Counted from the stretch's first letter, positions 28,648-38,264 are shown. The stretch: DNA of 64,000 nucleotides from Flavobacterium marginilacus (GCF_026870155.1 NZ_CP113975.1:1736001-1800000); one strand, 5' to 3'. The notes: generated by a model from the sequence alone, not told the origin. A program made the numbers and translations.

Positions 28648-30315
28648 ATGAAAAAACTTACAGTATATATTTTTTTCCTTGCCTTATTCCTTATTTCTTG
28701 CGGTACTTCAAAGTCGATGCGTCATCAGCCGGAGATAGCGGCTTATAATAATACAATCCCTATTGTTAAAAAACAATCTGATACTATTTTTTATACCGGC
28801 AATAATTTTCTGCTCAAAAATAAACAGCATTTATGGGAGCTTTATGTCGAAGGTGATCCATTGGAAAGGGGATTGGCTATTGGGAGCCTGACCGACTCCT
28901 TGTTAAAAAAGCAAGAGCATGTCTTTTTTGATAAGATAAATGAATTGATCCCTTCTGATTTTAAAAAATCATTACTTCGAAATTTCCTAAAATGGTATAA
29001 TCGAAAATTATATCTTAATGTTGATAATGAATTTCAAACTGAAATTTATGGAGTTTCCCAATATGCGCCTAAAGATTTAAACCATATTGCACCCTCTTTT
29101 TTAAGAGATTTGTATCTGCATGGTGCTCATGATATAGGACATGCAGTTCAGGATCTGGCAATGGTAGGCTGTACATCATTTGCTGCTTGGGGGAATAAAT
29201 CAGATGACGGAAGTTTGATTTTGGGCAGAAATTTTGATTTTTATGCAGGAGATGATTTTGCAAAAGAAAAAATTGTTGCTTTTATTAATCCAAAAGAGGG
29301 TTATCCATTTATGATGATAACTTGGCCCGGAATGATAGGTGCCTGTTCCGGAATGAATGCCGAAGGATTAACCGTAACCATAAATGCCGGTAAATCCAAG
29401 ATTCCATTAATAGCCAAAACGCCTATTTCTATTGTGACCCGTGAAATTTTGCAATACGCCAAAACTATTGATGAAGCTGTTGCTATTGCTAAAAAAAGGA
29501 AAGTATTTGTTTCCGAGTCTATTATGGTTGGCAGTGCCAATGATGATAAGGCTGTTTTAATAGAAATTGCTCCCGATAATTTAGGTGTTTTTGAAGCTCC
29601 TGATGGCAATGAAATAATTTGTTCCAATCATTTTCAAAGTGATGCTTTAAAAGATAATAAAAGAAATTTGGCTCAAATAAAAGATAGTCATTCCCAATAC
29701 CGTTTTGACCGAATGACTCAATTACTGAATGAGAATCAAAAAATAACACCACAAATTGCTGCCAATATCCTTAGAAATAAAGAAGGAATAGATAATGTGC
29801 CATTAGGGTATGGTAATGAAAAAGCGATTAATCAGCTATTGGCTCACCACGGAATTGTTTTCAAGCCAGCCCAGCGATTGGTTTGGGTCTCTGCAAATCC
29901 CTATCAATTAGGGGAGTTTGTCTGTTATGATTTGAATACAATTTTCAAAAACAAAAAAGAGAATACAGCTGCTATTGTTTCATTGGAAAATTCAGCAATG
30001 AATATTCCTCCTGATCCATTCTTGAAAACAGAAGCTTATCAAAACTACATTCAATTTCGTATCGAAGACAAAAAAATGGATTCTTTTCTGGCTAAAAAAT
30101 CCGATTTGCCATCGAATCAATATCTGGATTATTACCAATCTTTAAATCCTGATTATTGGGTTGTTTATTATAAAGCTGGATTGTACTTTTATCAAAATAA
30201 AAAATATAACTTGGCTGAGGAACAATTCGGGAAAGCATTGACAAAAGAAGTTACTTCACGTGTTGAAAGAGAAAAGATTAGCAGTTATTTAAAAAAAGCA
30301 AAAAGAAAACTATAA
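28648..30315 (+). CDS. C45-type NTN hydrolase/acyltransferase lipoprotein
   Basis: About 555 residues from the ATG at 28648 (the upstream TTG at 28642 is weaker). It has a lipoprotein signal with lipobox FLISC-G. The central domain (about 130-400) resembles the peptidase C45/acyl-CoA:6-aminopenicillanic acid acyltransferase fold. VGCTSFAAWG supplies the N-terminal-nucleophile Cys, and GRNFDFY and TVTINAG follow. A TPR-like helical tail ends the protein. Such enzymes make or break amide or ester bonds. It overlaps the ligase gene at the stop (TAATG). It is a candidate for joining or trimming acyl chains outside the inner membrane. Confidence 0.78.
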   Translation: MKKLTVYIFFLALFLISCGTSKSMRHQPEIAAYNNTIPIVKKQSDTIFYTGNNFLLKNKQHLWELYVEGDPLERGLAIGSLTDSLLKKQEHVFFDKINELIPSDFKKSLLRNFLKWYNRKLYLNVDNEFQTEIYGVSQYAPKDLNHIAPSFLRDLYLHGAHDIGHAVQDLAMVGCTSFAAWGNKSDDGSLILGRNFDFYAGDDFAKEKIVAFINPKEGYPFMMITWPGMIGACSGMNAEGLTVTINAGKSKIPLIAKTPISIVTREILQYAKTIDEAVAIAKKRKVFVSESIMVGSANDDKAVLIEIAPDNLGVFEAPDGNEIICSNHFQSDALKDNKRNLAQIKDSHSQYRFDRMTQLLNENQKITPQIAANILRNKEGIDNVPLGYGNEKAINQLLAHHGIVFKPAQRLVWVSANPYQLGEFVCYDLNTIFKNKKENTAAIVSLENSAMNIPPDPFLKTEAYQNYIQFRIEDKKMDSFLAKKSDLPSNQYLDYYQSLNPDYWVVYYKAGLYFYQNKKYNLAEEQFGKALTKEVTSRVEREKISSYLKKAKRKL

Positions 30316-31613
30316 TGATTCCAAAAATAGAATTAGCTGCCAAAGCCGATATAAAAGCATTTCAGGAGCAAAAACTGCAGGAAGTGCTGCAGTATGCAAA
30401 TACAAATTCGCCCTTTTACAGCTCTATCTTTGCCAAAAGCAATATTGATGTTTCCAGTATAAAAACAATTGAGGATTTAGCATTATTGCCTGTTACATCA
30501 AAGGAAGATTTACAAAAGTATAATGATGAATTTTTATGTGTTCCAAAGAACAGGATTATCGATTATGCTACTACATCCGGTACTTTGGGCGATCCTGTAA
30601 CTTTTGGATTGACTGATGAAGATTTGGATCGTTTAGCTTATAACGAAGCTATTTCATTTGACTGCGCCGGAATAAAAGAAGGTGATCTTGTACAGCTGAT
30701 GACGACAATTGATCGTCGTTTTATGGCGGGATTGGCTTATTTTTTAGGTCTTCGAAAAATGAAAGTCGGTGTAATCCGAGTTGGTGCAGGACTTCCGGAG
30801 CTGCAATGGGATTCAATTTTAAAATACAAACCTACTTATCTAATTACTGTTCCTTCTTTTTTACTAAAAATGATTGAATATGCGGAACAGCACAATATTG
30901 ATATTAACAATTCAAGTGTAAAAGGAGCTATTTGTATTGGCGAACCTATCCGTAATCAAGATTTTACCAGCAATACCTTGTGCCAGAAAATAACAGATAA
31001 ATGGAATATTAAGCTGTTTTCTACCTATGCTTCGACTGAGATGAGCACTGCTTTTACCGAATGCAGTCATGGAGTAGGAGGGCATCATCATCCAGAGTTA
31101 ATTATTATAGAAGTATTGGATGAAAACAATAAGCCGGTTTCAAATGGCGGATCAGGTGAATTAACATTTACCACTTTGGGGATAGAAGCCATGCCGCTCA
31201 TTCGTTTTAAAACGGGTGACATTGTACAGCTGCATTCAGATTCGTGTTCATGTGGGCGCAATACATTGCGTGTAGGTCCTGTAATTGGCAGAAAACAGCA
31301 CATGATTAAATACAAAGGAACCACTTTGTATCCTCCGGCAATGAATGATGTTCTGAATAATTTTGGGAATATTGATAACTATATTATCGAAATTTCATCT
31401 AATGATTTGGGAACCGACGAGATTTTGATAAAAATTGCGGTTCAGAATCCCTCTTCTGTTTTTTTGCAAGAATTGAAAGATCATTTTAGATCCAAATTAC
31501 GGGTAACTCCCAAAATTGAATTTACTGCAAATGAAATATTAATGCCATTAATTTTTAATCCAAACAGCAGAAAGCCTATTCGTTTTTTTGATAATAGAAA
31601 AAATGCGCTTTGA
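30315..31613 (+). CDS. PaaK-like AMP-forming ligase, probable aryl-acid activating enzyme
   Basis: 432 residues of the phenylacetate-CoA ligase (PaaK) type of ANL family. It has ATTSGTLGDPVTF (P-loop-like AMP-binding) near 90 and STYASTEMSTAF near 240. GIEAMPLIRFKTGDI lies near 295 and the Cys-rich SDSCSCGRN near 312. It is the last gene of the pigment cluster. It likely activates a 4-hydroxycinnamate-type starter for loading on an ACP. Substrate is inferred from context. Confidence 0.82.
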   Translation: MIPKIELAAKADIKAFQEQKLQEVLQYANTNSPFYSSIFAKSNIDVSSIKTIEDLALLPVTSKEDLQKYNDEFLCVPKNRIIDYATTSGTLGDPVTFGLTDEDLDRLAYNEAISFDCAGIKEGDLVQLMTTIDRRFMAGLAYFLGLRKMKVGVIRVGAGLPELQWDSILKYKPTYLITVPSFLLKMIEYAEQHNIDINNSSVKGAICIGEPIRNQDFTSNTLCQKITDKWNIKLFSTYASTEMSTAFTECSHGVGGHHHPELIIIEVLDENNKPVSNGGSGELTFTTLGIEAMPLIRFKTGDIVQLHSDSCSCGRNTLRVGPVIGRKQHMIKYKGTTLYPPAMNDVLNNFGNIDNYIIEISSNDLGTDEILIKIAVQNPSSVFLQELKDHFRSKLRVTPKIEFTANEILMPLIFNPNSRKPIRFFDNRKNAL

Positions 31614-31786
31614 AAAGAGACTACATTTTTTAGCCCTTAGCATACATTTTTTTCTTACCAATCAAATACTTATTACTAGGCGCTTTTACTATTTTACAAT
31701 CTTGTCTTTTTGCTTTGATTTAAGTGTGATTCTGATTAATAGCAAATGAAAATATAAAATAGTTTGATTATTTTTCCTCACCCCAA

Positions 31787-31811
31787 GAGGCTGTCCTTTT
31801 CGGACAGCCTC
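31787..31811. terminator. Perfect 10-bp stem hairpin after pigment cluster
   Basis: GAGGCTGTCC (31787-31796), a 5-base loop TTTTC, then GGACAGCCTC (31802-31811). It lies 173 bp after the ligase stop. The T-run after it is weak (TCTGGTTTAG), so termination efficiency is uncertain, but the stem type is common after Flavobacterium genes. The rest of the 31614-32009 gap is AT-rich with nothing else seen. Confidence 0.7.
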
Positions 31812-32009
31812 CTCTGGTTTAGTTTTGAAATTGAATCATTTGGTTTTATCTAAAAAAGTTAAATGTTTGTCAGAGCAGGAGTATAAAATGTTAGGAGAAA
31901 GGTTTTGGTAATCTCAAAATTTTAGAGGCTTTTTTTTAGCAAATAAAAAAGTACATATAACACTTCAGCTTTGCAGCAAATAAAAATAATTACTTTAGAA
32001 ATTTTCATG

Positions 32010-32043
32010 TTCAGACTTTATTCAGATTTGAGATAGTATTTTT
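32010..32043 (+). promoter_or_regulatory. OmpR-type direct repeat and -7 box, copy 1
   Basis: TTCAGACTTTA (32010-32020) and TTCAGATTTGA (32021-32031), then exactly 5 bp, then TATTTTT (32037-32043). It lies 18 bp before the receptor gene start at 32062. The same arrangement recurs at 34750 and 38355. Confidence 0.75.
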
Positions 32044-32061
32044 ACGGCATGAATTTTTATT

Positions 32062-34512
32062 ATGCGCTATACAGTTTTTATTACTGCTCTCTTATTCTCT
32101 TTTGTGTCATTTGCACAACCTGCTGTAAATAAAGGTAAAATCACAGGTAAAGTAATTGATGCCGAAACGAAACTGCCTATAGAAATGGCAATTGTCAGTA
32201 TTTATAAAGGAAAGGAAATCAAAGTTTTTAACGGATTGAGTACTGATAAAAACGGCTCTTTTTCAATCAATAACCTTCCAGACGGCGATTATCACATTAC
32301 TATTGATTTTATCAGTTATAAAACAGCGACCATAAATTCCAGTATAAATCAGAAAGCAGGCATGCTGAATCTTGGGACTATTCTGCTTTCGCCAATGTCA
32401 AATCAGCTTAATGAAGTAAAAATAGTTTCGAAAACTTCGACAATTCAAAGTAAAATTGACAAAATGGTATACAGCCCCGCAAACGACCTTTCAAGTCAAG
32501 GAGGCACTGCCGCAGATGTTTTGAAAAATGTTCCAATGGTCAGCATTGACATTGACGGAAAAATTGAACTGCAGGGTAATCCCAGTATTCGTTTTTTGAT
32601 TAATGGAAAACCTTCCAGCATGTTTGGTGCGAGTATTTCAGACGCACTGCAGACCATCCCCGCTGATCAGATAAAGAGCATCGAGGTTATCACCAGTCCA
32701 GGGGCAAAATACGACGCTGCGGGTACGGGCGGCATCATAAATATCGTTCTGAAAGAAAATAAACTCGAAGGAATCAACAGCAGTATCAATCTATCGGCCG
32801 GAACACGTTTAGAAAACGGATCATTCAATTTTAATGCCCGTCATGGAAATTTTGGGGCAGGTATTTTTTTTAGCGGAAACAAACAATTAGCTACAGAAAC
32901 AAAAAGTTCCAGCGATCGTATTTCCTATAGCGAAGCCAGAGACAGTATTAACAGACTCTATCAAAACGGAGTGAATCCTTTTGATAGAAGCGGTTACCGG
33001 ACTGGAATTAATTTGAGCTGGAGCATCACTCCAAAGGATGAATTAGCGGCATCCTTCAGTTATAATTCTTTTTCCAATAACTCAACGGGACAAACGCTGC
33101 AGAACCAAACTTCCTATCTGGCAGATGGAACTCTTGTGTCCGAAATAAAAAGTGAACGAAATTCAATCAGTAATTTTAAAGAAAAAGCTATTGACTGGGG
33201 GCTTGATTATAAAAAAACTTTTGAGAAAGAAAATCGGGAACTGGATTTTCAGCTTACATCAAGCAACGGAAAAAGTGACATTAATTCGGGGCACCGAACT
33301 TCTTATGAGGAAAATATTCAGCCGTTATCGGGACTTAGAAACATAAATCCGGGCAAAGACCACCAAGTGGGACTTACGTTGGATTTTGCAGAACCTATCT
33401 CCGAAGGTTATACCCTTGAAACAGGAGTTAAAGCAAATTTTCAAAACATAGAAAACAATATCGTTACCGATACTTTGGACTCAGATGGTTCCTACATAAA
33501 CAACAAAGGGCAGACCTATGCGTTTAAATACAAGCAGAATATTTATGCGGTTTATGCTTCAAGCTCTTTTGCCTTTTTCAATGATTTTTTGGTAGGTAAA
33601 GCCGGTCTTCGTTATGAACGTACTAATACTGTGGCAGATTTTGTGGGAGTAGTTATACCGGATTACAATACTTTTGCACCTTCGTTTACTGTTCAGCATA
33701 AGTTTAATAAAGATCAATCCATAAAGTTTGCTTACACTTACCGTATCGAAAGACCCGATTATGAAGATTTAAATCCGTTTTTTAATATCAGTGATCCGCA
33801 CAATATCAGCACTGGAAATCCTTTTTTAAAACCTGAAATTGGTAATCGATATGAATTGGGCTACAGCCAAAATTTCAGTAAGGGGACAAATATTTATTTT
33901 TCGGGATACTACCGCCGAAACACTGACGATATCCAAAGTCTGACCACTTTTCATCCCACACTCACTATCAGCGGAACCGATTATACTGATGTTACCTTGA
34001 CAACTCGTTACAACATTGGCTCTGAGATCACCTATGGCGCCAGTCTTTTCGGATTAGTTTCAATGGGGGATAAAATAACAATTCGTTCCAATATTGAATG
34101 CGGGCAGAGAACCAACAGTACTCCGGGCTTTGAGAGTGTAAGCAGTTTTATTTACAGGGGAAATCTGAATCTGAATTACCAATTCAATTCAACTATGTTT
34201 GGCGAAATATCCGGAAATTACCGCTCCTCCCAGAAAATTGTTCAGGGAGACCGTCCAGCTTCTTATTTTTATAATTTGGCTTTTAGAAAATTATTTTTCA
34301 ATAAAAATGCAAGTTTAGGAATTACCATGACAAATCCTTTTAATAAATATCTGAGCCAAAAATCGAATAGTTATGACGCAAATTACTCGCAGGTAAACAT
34401 AAAGGAAATTCCCGTTCAATCCTTTGGTATTTCCTTCAGTTATAAATTTGGAAAACTTGAGTTCAAGAAAGGTGAAAATGAAAATAACGGCGTTCAGGAG
34501 CCGGCTTATTAA
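32062..34512 (+). CDS. TonB-dependent-receptor-like outer-membrane beta-barrel protein
   Basis: 816 residues with a signal peptide (VSFAQ-P at about 20), a carboxypeptidase-regulatory-like domain (about 26-110, GKVIDAETKLPIEMAIVSIY), a plug-like region (about 120-230, VLKNVPMVSIDIDGKIELQG ... GTGGIINIVLKEN) and a beta-barrel of the OMP_b-brl_3 type to the C terminus. The ligand is unknown. Its promoter bears the shared repeat, so it is likely regulated by the nearby two-component system and co-expressed with the PAP2 and sulfatase genes. Confidence 0.85.
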   Translation: MRYTVFITALLFSFVSFAQPAVNKGKITGKVIDAETKLPIEMAIVSIYKGKEIKVFNGLSTDKNGSFSINNLPDGDYHITIDFISYKTATINSSINQKAGMLNLGTILLSPMSNQLNEVKIVSKTSTIQSKIDKMVYSPANDLSSQGGTAADVLKNVPMVSIDIDGKIELQGNPSIRFLINGKPSSMFGASISDALQTIPADQIKSIEVITSPGAKYDAAGTGGIINIVLKENKLEGINSSINLSAGTRLENGSFNFNARHGNFGAGIFFSGNKQLATETKSSSDRISYSEARDSINRLYQNGVNPFDRSGYRTGINLSWSITPKDELAASFSYNSFSNNSTGQTLQNQTSYLADGTLVSEIKSERNSISNFKEKAIDWGLDYKKTFEKENRELDFQLTSSNGKSDINSGHRTSYEENIQPLSGLRNINPGKDHQVGLTLDFAEPISEGYTLETGVKANFQNIENNIVTDTLDSDGSYINNKGQTYAFKYKQNIYAVYASSSFAFFNDFLVGKAGLRYERTNTVADFVGVVIPDYNTFAPSFTVQHKFNKDQSIKFAYTYRIERPDYEDLNPFFNISDPHNISTGNPFLKPEIGNRYELGYSQNFSKGTNIYFSGYYRRNTDDIQSLTTFHPTLTISGTDYTDVTLTTRYNIGSEITYGASLFGLVSMGDKITIRSNIECGQRTNSTPGFESVSSFIYRGNLNLNYQFNSTMFGEISGNYRSSQKIVQGDRPASYFYNLAFRKLFFNKNASLGITMTNPFNKYLSQKSNSYDANYSQVNIKEIPVQSFGISFSYKFGKLEFKKGENENNGVQEPAY

Positions 34513-34616
34513 AGATTTCCTGCGAGCTATTATCTAATTATAATTCTCTCAAAGACGCAAATAAACATTCAATGATTTCAGTGATACTAATGTTTACACA
34601 AAATCTACGCCCAATA

Positions 34617-34720
34617 TTGTCATTCCGAGGTACGAGGAATCTCCGCAGCTAATTCCATAATCAAAATCCCCAATCTTTGTTGAGTTTCTAACGGGGATTC
34701 CTCGTATCTCGGAATGACAA
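34617..34720. repeat. 28-bp inverted repeat (MITE-like or palindromic intergenic unit)
   Basis: The left arm (34617-34644) and right arm (34693-34720) are inverse with 2 mismatches in 28: TTGTCATTCCGAG, then one difference, TACGAGGAATCTCC against its complement. The centre is 48 bp. The CATTCCGAGG...GAGGAATC word is of a repeat type found between genes in many Bacteroidota. It lies in the 290-bp gap before the PAP2 gene, just upstream of the regulatory repeat. Confidence 0.75.
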
Positions 34721-34749
34721 ACTTGAAGAAGTAATCCCTCACAAACAAA

Positions 34750-34783
34750 TTCAGAATTAATTCAGAATTAATTTTGTACTTTG
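34750..34783 (+). promoter_or_regulatory. OmpR-type direct repeat and -7 box, copy 2
   Basis: Two identical 11-mers TTCAGAATTAA (34750-34760 and 34761-34771), then 5 bp, then TACTTTG (34777-34783). It lies 19 bp before the PAP2 gene start at 34803. This is the most regular of the three copies. Confidence 0.8.
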
Positions 34784-34802
34784 TATTGGTTTTAAAATAG
34801 TT

Positions 34803-35570
34803 ATGATGAAATGGTTCAGTTTTTTAATTGTATTTCTGTCAGCACATTTACTGTCAGCACAAAACAGTGTAACCGATACTATTGTAGTAAAAGACACTGT
34901 ACAGCATTTAAAATTTAATTATAAACAGTTAATAATTCCTTCATTATTAATTGGTTATGGTGTTATTGGTCTAAACAGTGATCAGCTCAAGGGCTATAAT
35001 CTTGAAATTCAGGACGAAGTAACTGAAAATATCGATCAGAAATTTTCGATCGATGACATTATGCAGTACGCACCTGCAGCTTCTGTTTATGCTTTAAATG
35101 CATGCGGAATGACCGGTAAAAATAATCTCAAAGACCGATCGATTATTTTGGCCAGTTCCTATCTGATGATGAGCGCTGCTGTTCTTTCTTTAAAAAATAT
35201 CACACATGTAGAAAGACCTGACGGTTCTTCGAATAATTCCTTTCCTTCGGGGCATACTGCCACTGCTTTTGCCGGAGCGGAGTTTCTTTGGCAGGAATAC
35301 AAAGACAAATCCATTTGGTATGGAATAAGCGGTTATGCTGTGGCTACGGCTACAGGTGCTTTTAGAATTGTCAACAACCGTCACTGGCTTACTGATGTAG
35401 CTGCGGGCGCAGGAATTGGAATATTAAGTACCAAAGCGGCCTATTGGATTTATCCTTACATCAATAGAAAAATTTTCAGCACTAAAGCAAAAGAAAAGAA
35501 AGTTTCCTCTATGGTTCTGCCTTATTATAATGGGAAACAAATGGGCTGTGGTTTGGTGATGCAATTTTAA
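34803..35570 (+). CDS. PAP2 family lipid phosphatase
   Basis: 255 residues with a signal peptide (LLSAQ-N) and the PAP2 triad: KNITHVERPDG near 138 (KxxxxxxRP type), PSGHTATAF near 150 and HWLTDVAAGAGIG near 198. PAP2 enzymes dephosphorylate lipids such as lipid A or undecaprenyl diphosphate. Its neighbours (LtaS/EptA-like transferase, membrane protein, regulator) suggest envelope lipid remodelling. A membrane protein gene follows after 10 bp. Confidence 0.88.
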   Translation: MMKWFSFLIVFLSAHLLSAQNSVTDTIVVKDTVQHLKFNYKQLIIPSLLIGYGVIGLNSDQLKGYNLEIQDEVTENIDQKFSIDDIMQYAPAASVYALNACGMTGKNNLKDRSIILASSYLMMSAAVLSLKNITHVERPDGSSNNSFPSGHTATAFAGAEFLWQEYKDKSIWYGISGYAVATATGAFRIVNNRHWLTDVAAGAGIGILSTKAAYWIYPYINRKIFSTKAKEKKVSSMVLPYYNGKQMGCGLVMQF

Positions 35571-35580
35571 ATTTTAATAA

Positions 35581-36342
35581 ATGAAACAGAAACATTTACC
35601 CCAAATAAACCTTTTTTATTGGGCATTAATTATTAGTGCCAATACTATGGGAGAAACAGCAGGAGATTTAATTTCTCAAACATTTAACTTAGGCTATGGG
35701 GGAGGAACAATTGCTCTAATCACACTGTTCTTAATTGCGCTGATCATTTCAATTTGTTCAAAAAGCCAAAAACCGCTTTTGTATTGGATAATAATAACTC
35801 CGGCAAGTACAGCCGGAACTACAATTTCCGATTTTATCAGCAGATCTTTCTTTCATTTGGAATTAGGATTTACAGAAAATGAGGGATATACATTTGGAAC
35901 CTTACTACTGACTGTCGCTTTGCTGTTTACATTTGGTATTTGGAAATATCATTCAAAAACCAATACGATAGAAAACGGGCTGAACAAACGAACCGAATTT
36001 TTATACTGGACTGCAATTCTAACTTCAAGTACATTGGGAACTGCATTTGGTGATCTGCTGGCTCATAACACACCGTTGGGTTTTGAAGGAAGCACTTTAC
36101 TTTTGGTGCTATTGCTTTCTGTTGTTGTCGGATTGGTTTATCTGACAAAAATTTCAAGAGAACTTTTGTATTGGTCGGCCATTATTTTGACACATCCAAT
36201 TGGTGCGACAATGGGGGATTATTTGACAAAACCAGAAGGCATGAATTTTGGTAACATTAATGCAAGTCTGCTGTTGGTCGTTGTGTTTATTATAGTTATT
36301 GTGACAGGACAGCTGACAAAAAATAGAATTTTTAGAATGTAA
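35581..36342 (+). CDS. COG4705-like polytopic membrane protein
   Basis: 253 residues of four internally repeated membrane units. Each has a conserved start, LFYWALIISANTMGETAGDLIS, then LLYWIIITPASTAGTTISDFIS, LYWTAILTSSTLGTAFGDLLA and LYWSAIILTHPIGATMGDYLT, with the pattern YW...T.G...GD. This is the shape of the COG4705 family, whose function I do not know. It follows the PAP2 gene by 10 bp and is convergent with, and overlaps by 11 bp, the kinase gene on the - strand. Confidence 0.78.
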   Translation: MKQKHLPQINLFYWALIISANTMGETAGDLISQTFNLGYGGGTIALITLFLIALIISICSKSQKPLLYWIIITPASTAGTTISDFISRSFFHLELGFTENEGYTFGTLLLTVALLFTFGIWKYHSKTNTIENGLNKRTEFLYWTAILTSSTLGTAFGDLLAHNTPLGFEGSTLLLVLLLSVVVGLVYLTKISRELLYWSAIILTHPIGATMGDYLTKPEGMNFGNINASLLLVVVFIIVIVTGQLTKNRIFRM

Positions 36343-37594
36343 TGCTAAAACTGTGCAATTGGTTATTAAAATCGTATTTGATCTCCCACTGATTGATTTC
36401 GGTTATCTTTTTTATAATTGCCAGTCCAAGACCATTTCCCTGCGATGAAGGATTTATTTTGGAAAAACGATTGAACAGCTTTTCAATTGCTAATGGTGCC
36501 GATTGTCCAGTATTAAGGAAAGTTAATTGATTGTTTTGAATGCTGATGATTATGTTTCCGTTTTTTTCATTATGACGGATGGCATTCAAAAACAGATTAT
36601 TAATTAAAACTTCGGTCAAAGCCGGATTTCCTGAAATAGAAAGGATAGAGCTGAATTCAGTTGTAATGCTGATATTTTTAGCTTCGGCTTGTTCCGTAAA
36701 AAAATCAAGATGTTTTTCAATATAATCATTTAAAACAATAGTACTTTTTTCAAGATAGCTTTCGTTATCAATTTTGGAAAGCAGCAAAAGATTTTTGTTA
36801 AGACGGTTAAGTCTTGAAACATCATTATTTAAAGAACTTAAGACAGAAAATTGTTCTTTATTGAGTTCCAGCTGTAATAGAGTGTCAATTTTAGTCTGAA
36901 ACAAAGCCAGCGGTGTCTGCAGTTCGTGCGCCGCATTTTCTACAAATTCCCTTTGGTTTTTATAAATGGCAGTATTTTTTTCAATGAGTCCTTCAAGGCT
37001 TTTGTTGAGCTGGTTAAATTCATTTATATCAGTTGGGAAAAAATGCGGCGGTTTATTTTTATCGATTTCAAAATCATGCATTTGATGAAGCGTATTATAA
37101 AACGGGTTCCATATTTTTGCGGCAGATCTTTTTGATATCCAGATAATTCCGATAAGCAGGATAATTATAATGCAAAGGAACATGATGGCAATATTTATTA
37201 CCATTCCTTCCATTTCTACCAGACTTATTTTTTCTTTGTATGTATACCTTTTACCATTTATAGTGACAGGAGCATAAATGATACGGAATGGTTCTTTTTC
37301 TTTGGCAACAGAGTCAAATGCCATTTCGCCAAAAATGGAATCTTTAGTTATTCCCATATCGGCACTAATCACGACATTCTGATTGTATTTATTCCAGGCT
37401 TCAATGTCATTTTCAGTGAAATTTTTATAACTTTCTTTTGCAAATGCGCCTTTATGAAAATGAAGTACCTCATCCGTTTCATAAATATAAAGCTGCTGGC
37501 AGATGAAATAAAATACAGGAGCGGATACCAGCAGTATAATGATGGCAAATGCAAGAAAGCTGCTGGTGGTTTTATGTAACAGTTTTTTACTCAT
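36332..37594 (-). CDS. Sensor histidine kinase
   Basis: 420 residues: a transmembrane helix near 14-34, an extracytoplasmic domain, a second helix near 130-152, and a cytoplasmic kinase. The H-box is NAAHELQTPLALFQ near 220, the N-box is NNLFLNAIRHNEKNG near 345 and the G-box is GNGLGLAIIKK near 392. It overlaps the regulator gene by 8 bp, so they form one operon. It probably senses envelope stress or cationic compounds; the signal is not shown by sequence. Confidence 0.9.
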   Translation of the reverse strand: MSKKLLHKTTSSFLAFAIIILLVSAPVFYFICQQLYIYETDEVLHFHKGAFAKESYKNFTENDIEAWNKYNQNVVISADMGITKDSIFGEMAFDSVAKEKEPFRIIYAPVTINGKRYTYKEKISLVEMEGMVINIAIMFLCIIIILLIGIIWISKRSAAKIWNPFYNTLHQMHDFEIDKNKPPHFFPTDINEFNQLNKSLEGLIEKNTAIYKNQREFVENAAHELQTPLALFQTKIDTLLQLELNKEQFSVLSSLNNDVSRLNRLNKNLLLLSKIDNESYLEKSTIVLNDYIEKHLDFFTEQAEAKNISITTEFSSILSISGNPALTEVLINNLFLNAIRHNEKNGNIIISIQNNQLTFLNTGQSAPLAIEKLFNRFSKINPSSQGNGLGLAIIKKITEINQWEIKYDFNNQLHSFSITF

Positions 37595-38264
37595 TTTCCC
37601 ATTTGTAGCCTAAGCCATAAATTGTTCTGATGTAATCGCCGCTTCCTGCTTTGTGCAGTTTCTTTTTTAAATTCTTTATGTGGGCGTAAATAAAATCGTG
37701 GTTGTCAAGCATATCCGCCATATCTCCCGAAAGATGTTCGGCAATAGCTCCCTTGGACAGAACTTTATTATTGTTGCCAATTAAAAACAGCAGTAAGTCG
37801 ATTTCTTTTTTGGTGAGATCGAGTTTTTGACCGCTGACAGTTACTGTTTTAGAGAAAATATCAATAGTGATTTCGTTGAAAACAACACTATTGCTTCCCT
37901 GGAAATTCTTCCGGCGGATGAGTGCCTGCATGCGTACTAAAAGTTCCGAAAGATGAAAAGGCTTGGTCAGATAGTCATCGGCACCAAGATTAAAACCTTC
38001 AATGCGGGTATCTAAATTTTCTTTTGCAGAGATAATAATAATGCCCTCGGTTTTGTTTTTGCTTTTTAATTCTTTTAAAATAGTAAACCCGTCTCCATCA
38101 GGCAGCATTAAATCCAATAATATGCAGTCGTAGTCGTAGTTATCAATCTTGGTAAGTGCCAATGCACAATTGGAAGCCGTTTCGCATTGAATGCCGTTGG
38201 TCTTAAAATAATCTGAAATGCTTTGAGCAATTTCCTGCTCATCTTCGATAATTAAAATTTTCAT
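37587..38264 (-). CDS. OmpR/PhoB-family response regulator
   Basis: 225 residues. The receiver has Asp51 in CILLDLMLPDGDG, acidic pair Glu7-Asp8 and Lys in DDYLTKPF near 101. The C-terminal winged helix (about 128-222) has the trans_reg_C pattern LDLTKKEIDLLLFL and YIRTIYGLGYKW. OmpR-type regulators bind tandem direct repeats about 10-11 bp apart near -35. Two such repeats occur upstream of each of three neighbouring genes, so these are the inferred targets. Confidence 0.92.
   Translation of the reverse strand: MKILIIEDEQEIAQSISDYFKTNGIQCETASNCALALTKIDNYDYDCILLDLMLPDGDGFTILKELKSKNKTEGIIIISAKENLDTRIEGFNLGADDYLTKPFHLSELLVRMQALIRRKNFQGSNSVVFNEITIDIFSKTVTVSGQKLDLTKKEIDLLLFLIGNNNKVLSKGAIAEHLSGDMADMLDNHDFIYAHIKNLKKKLHKAGSGDYIRTIYGLGYKWENE

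Noticed and set aside
31861..32009. Possible small gene or second promoter in the gap after the pigment cluster
   Set aside because: No frame of useful length and no -7/-33 pair other than the repeat-linked one at 32010-32043.
34617..34720. Inverted repeat as another attC-like site
   Set aside because: Its ends do not carry GCTAAC/GTTAGC words and it has a different layout with long perfect arms.
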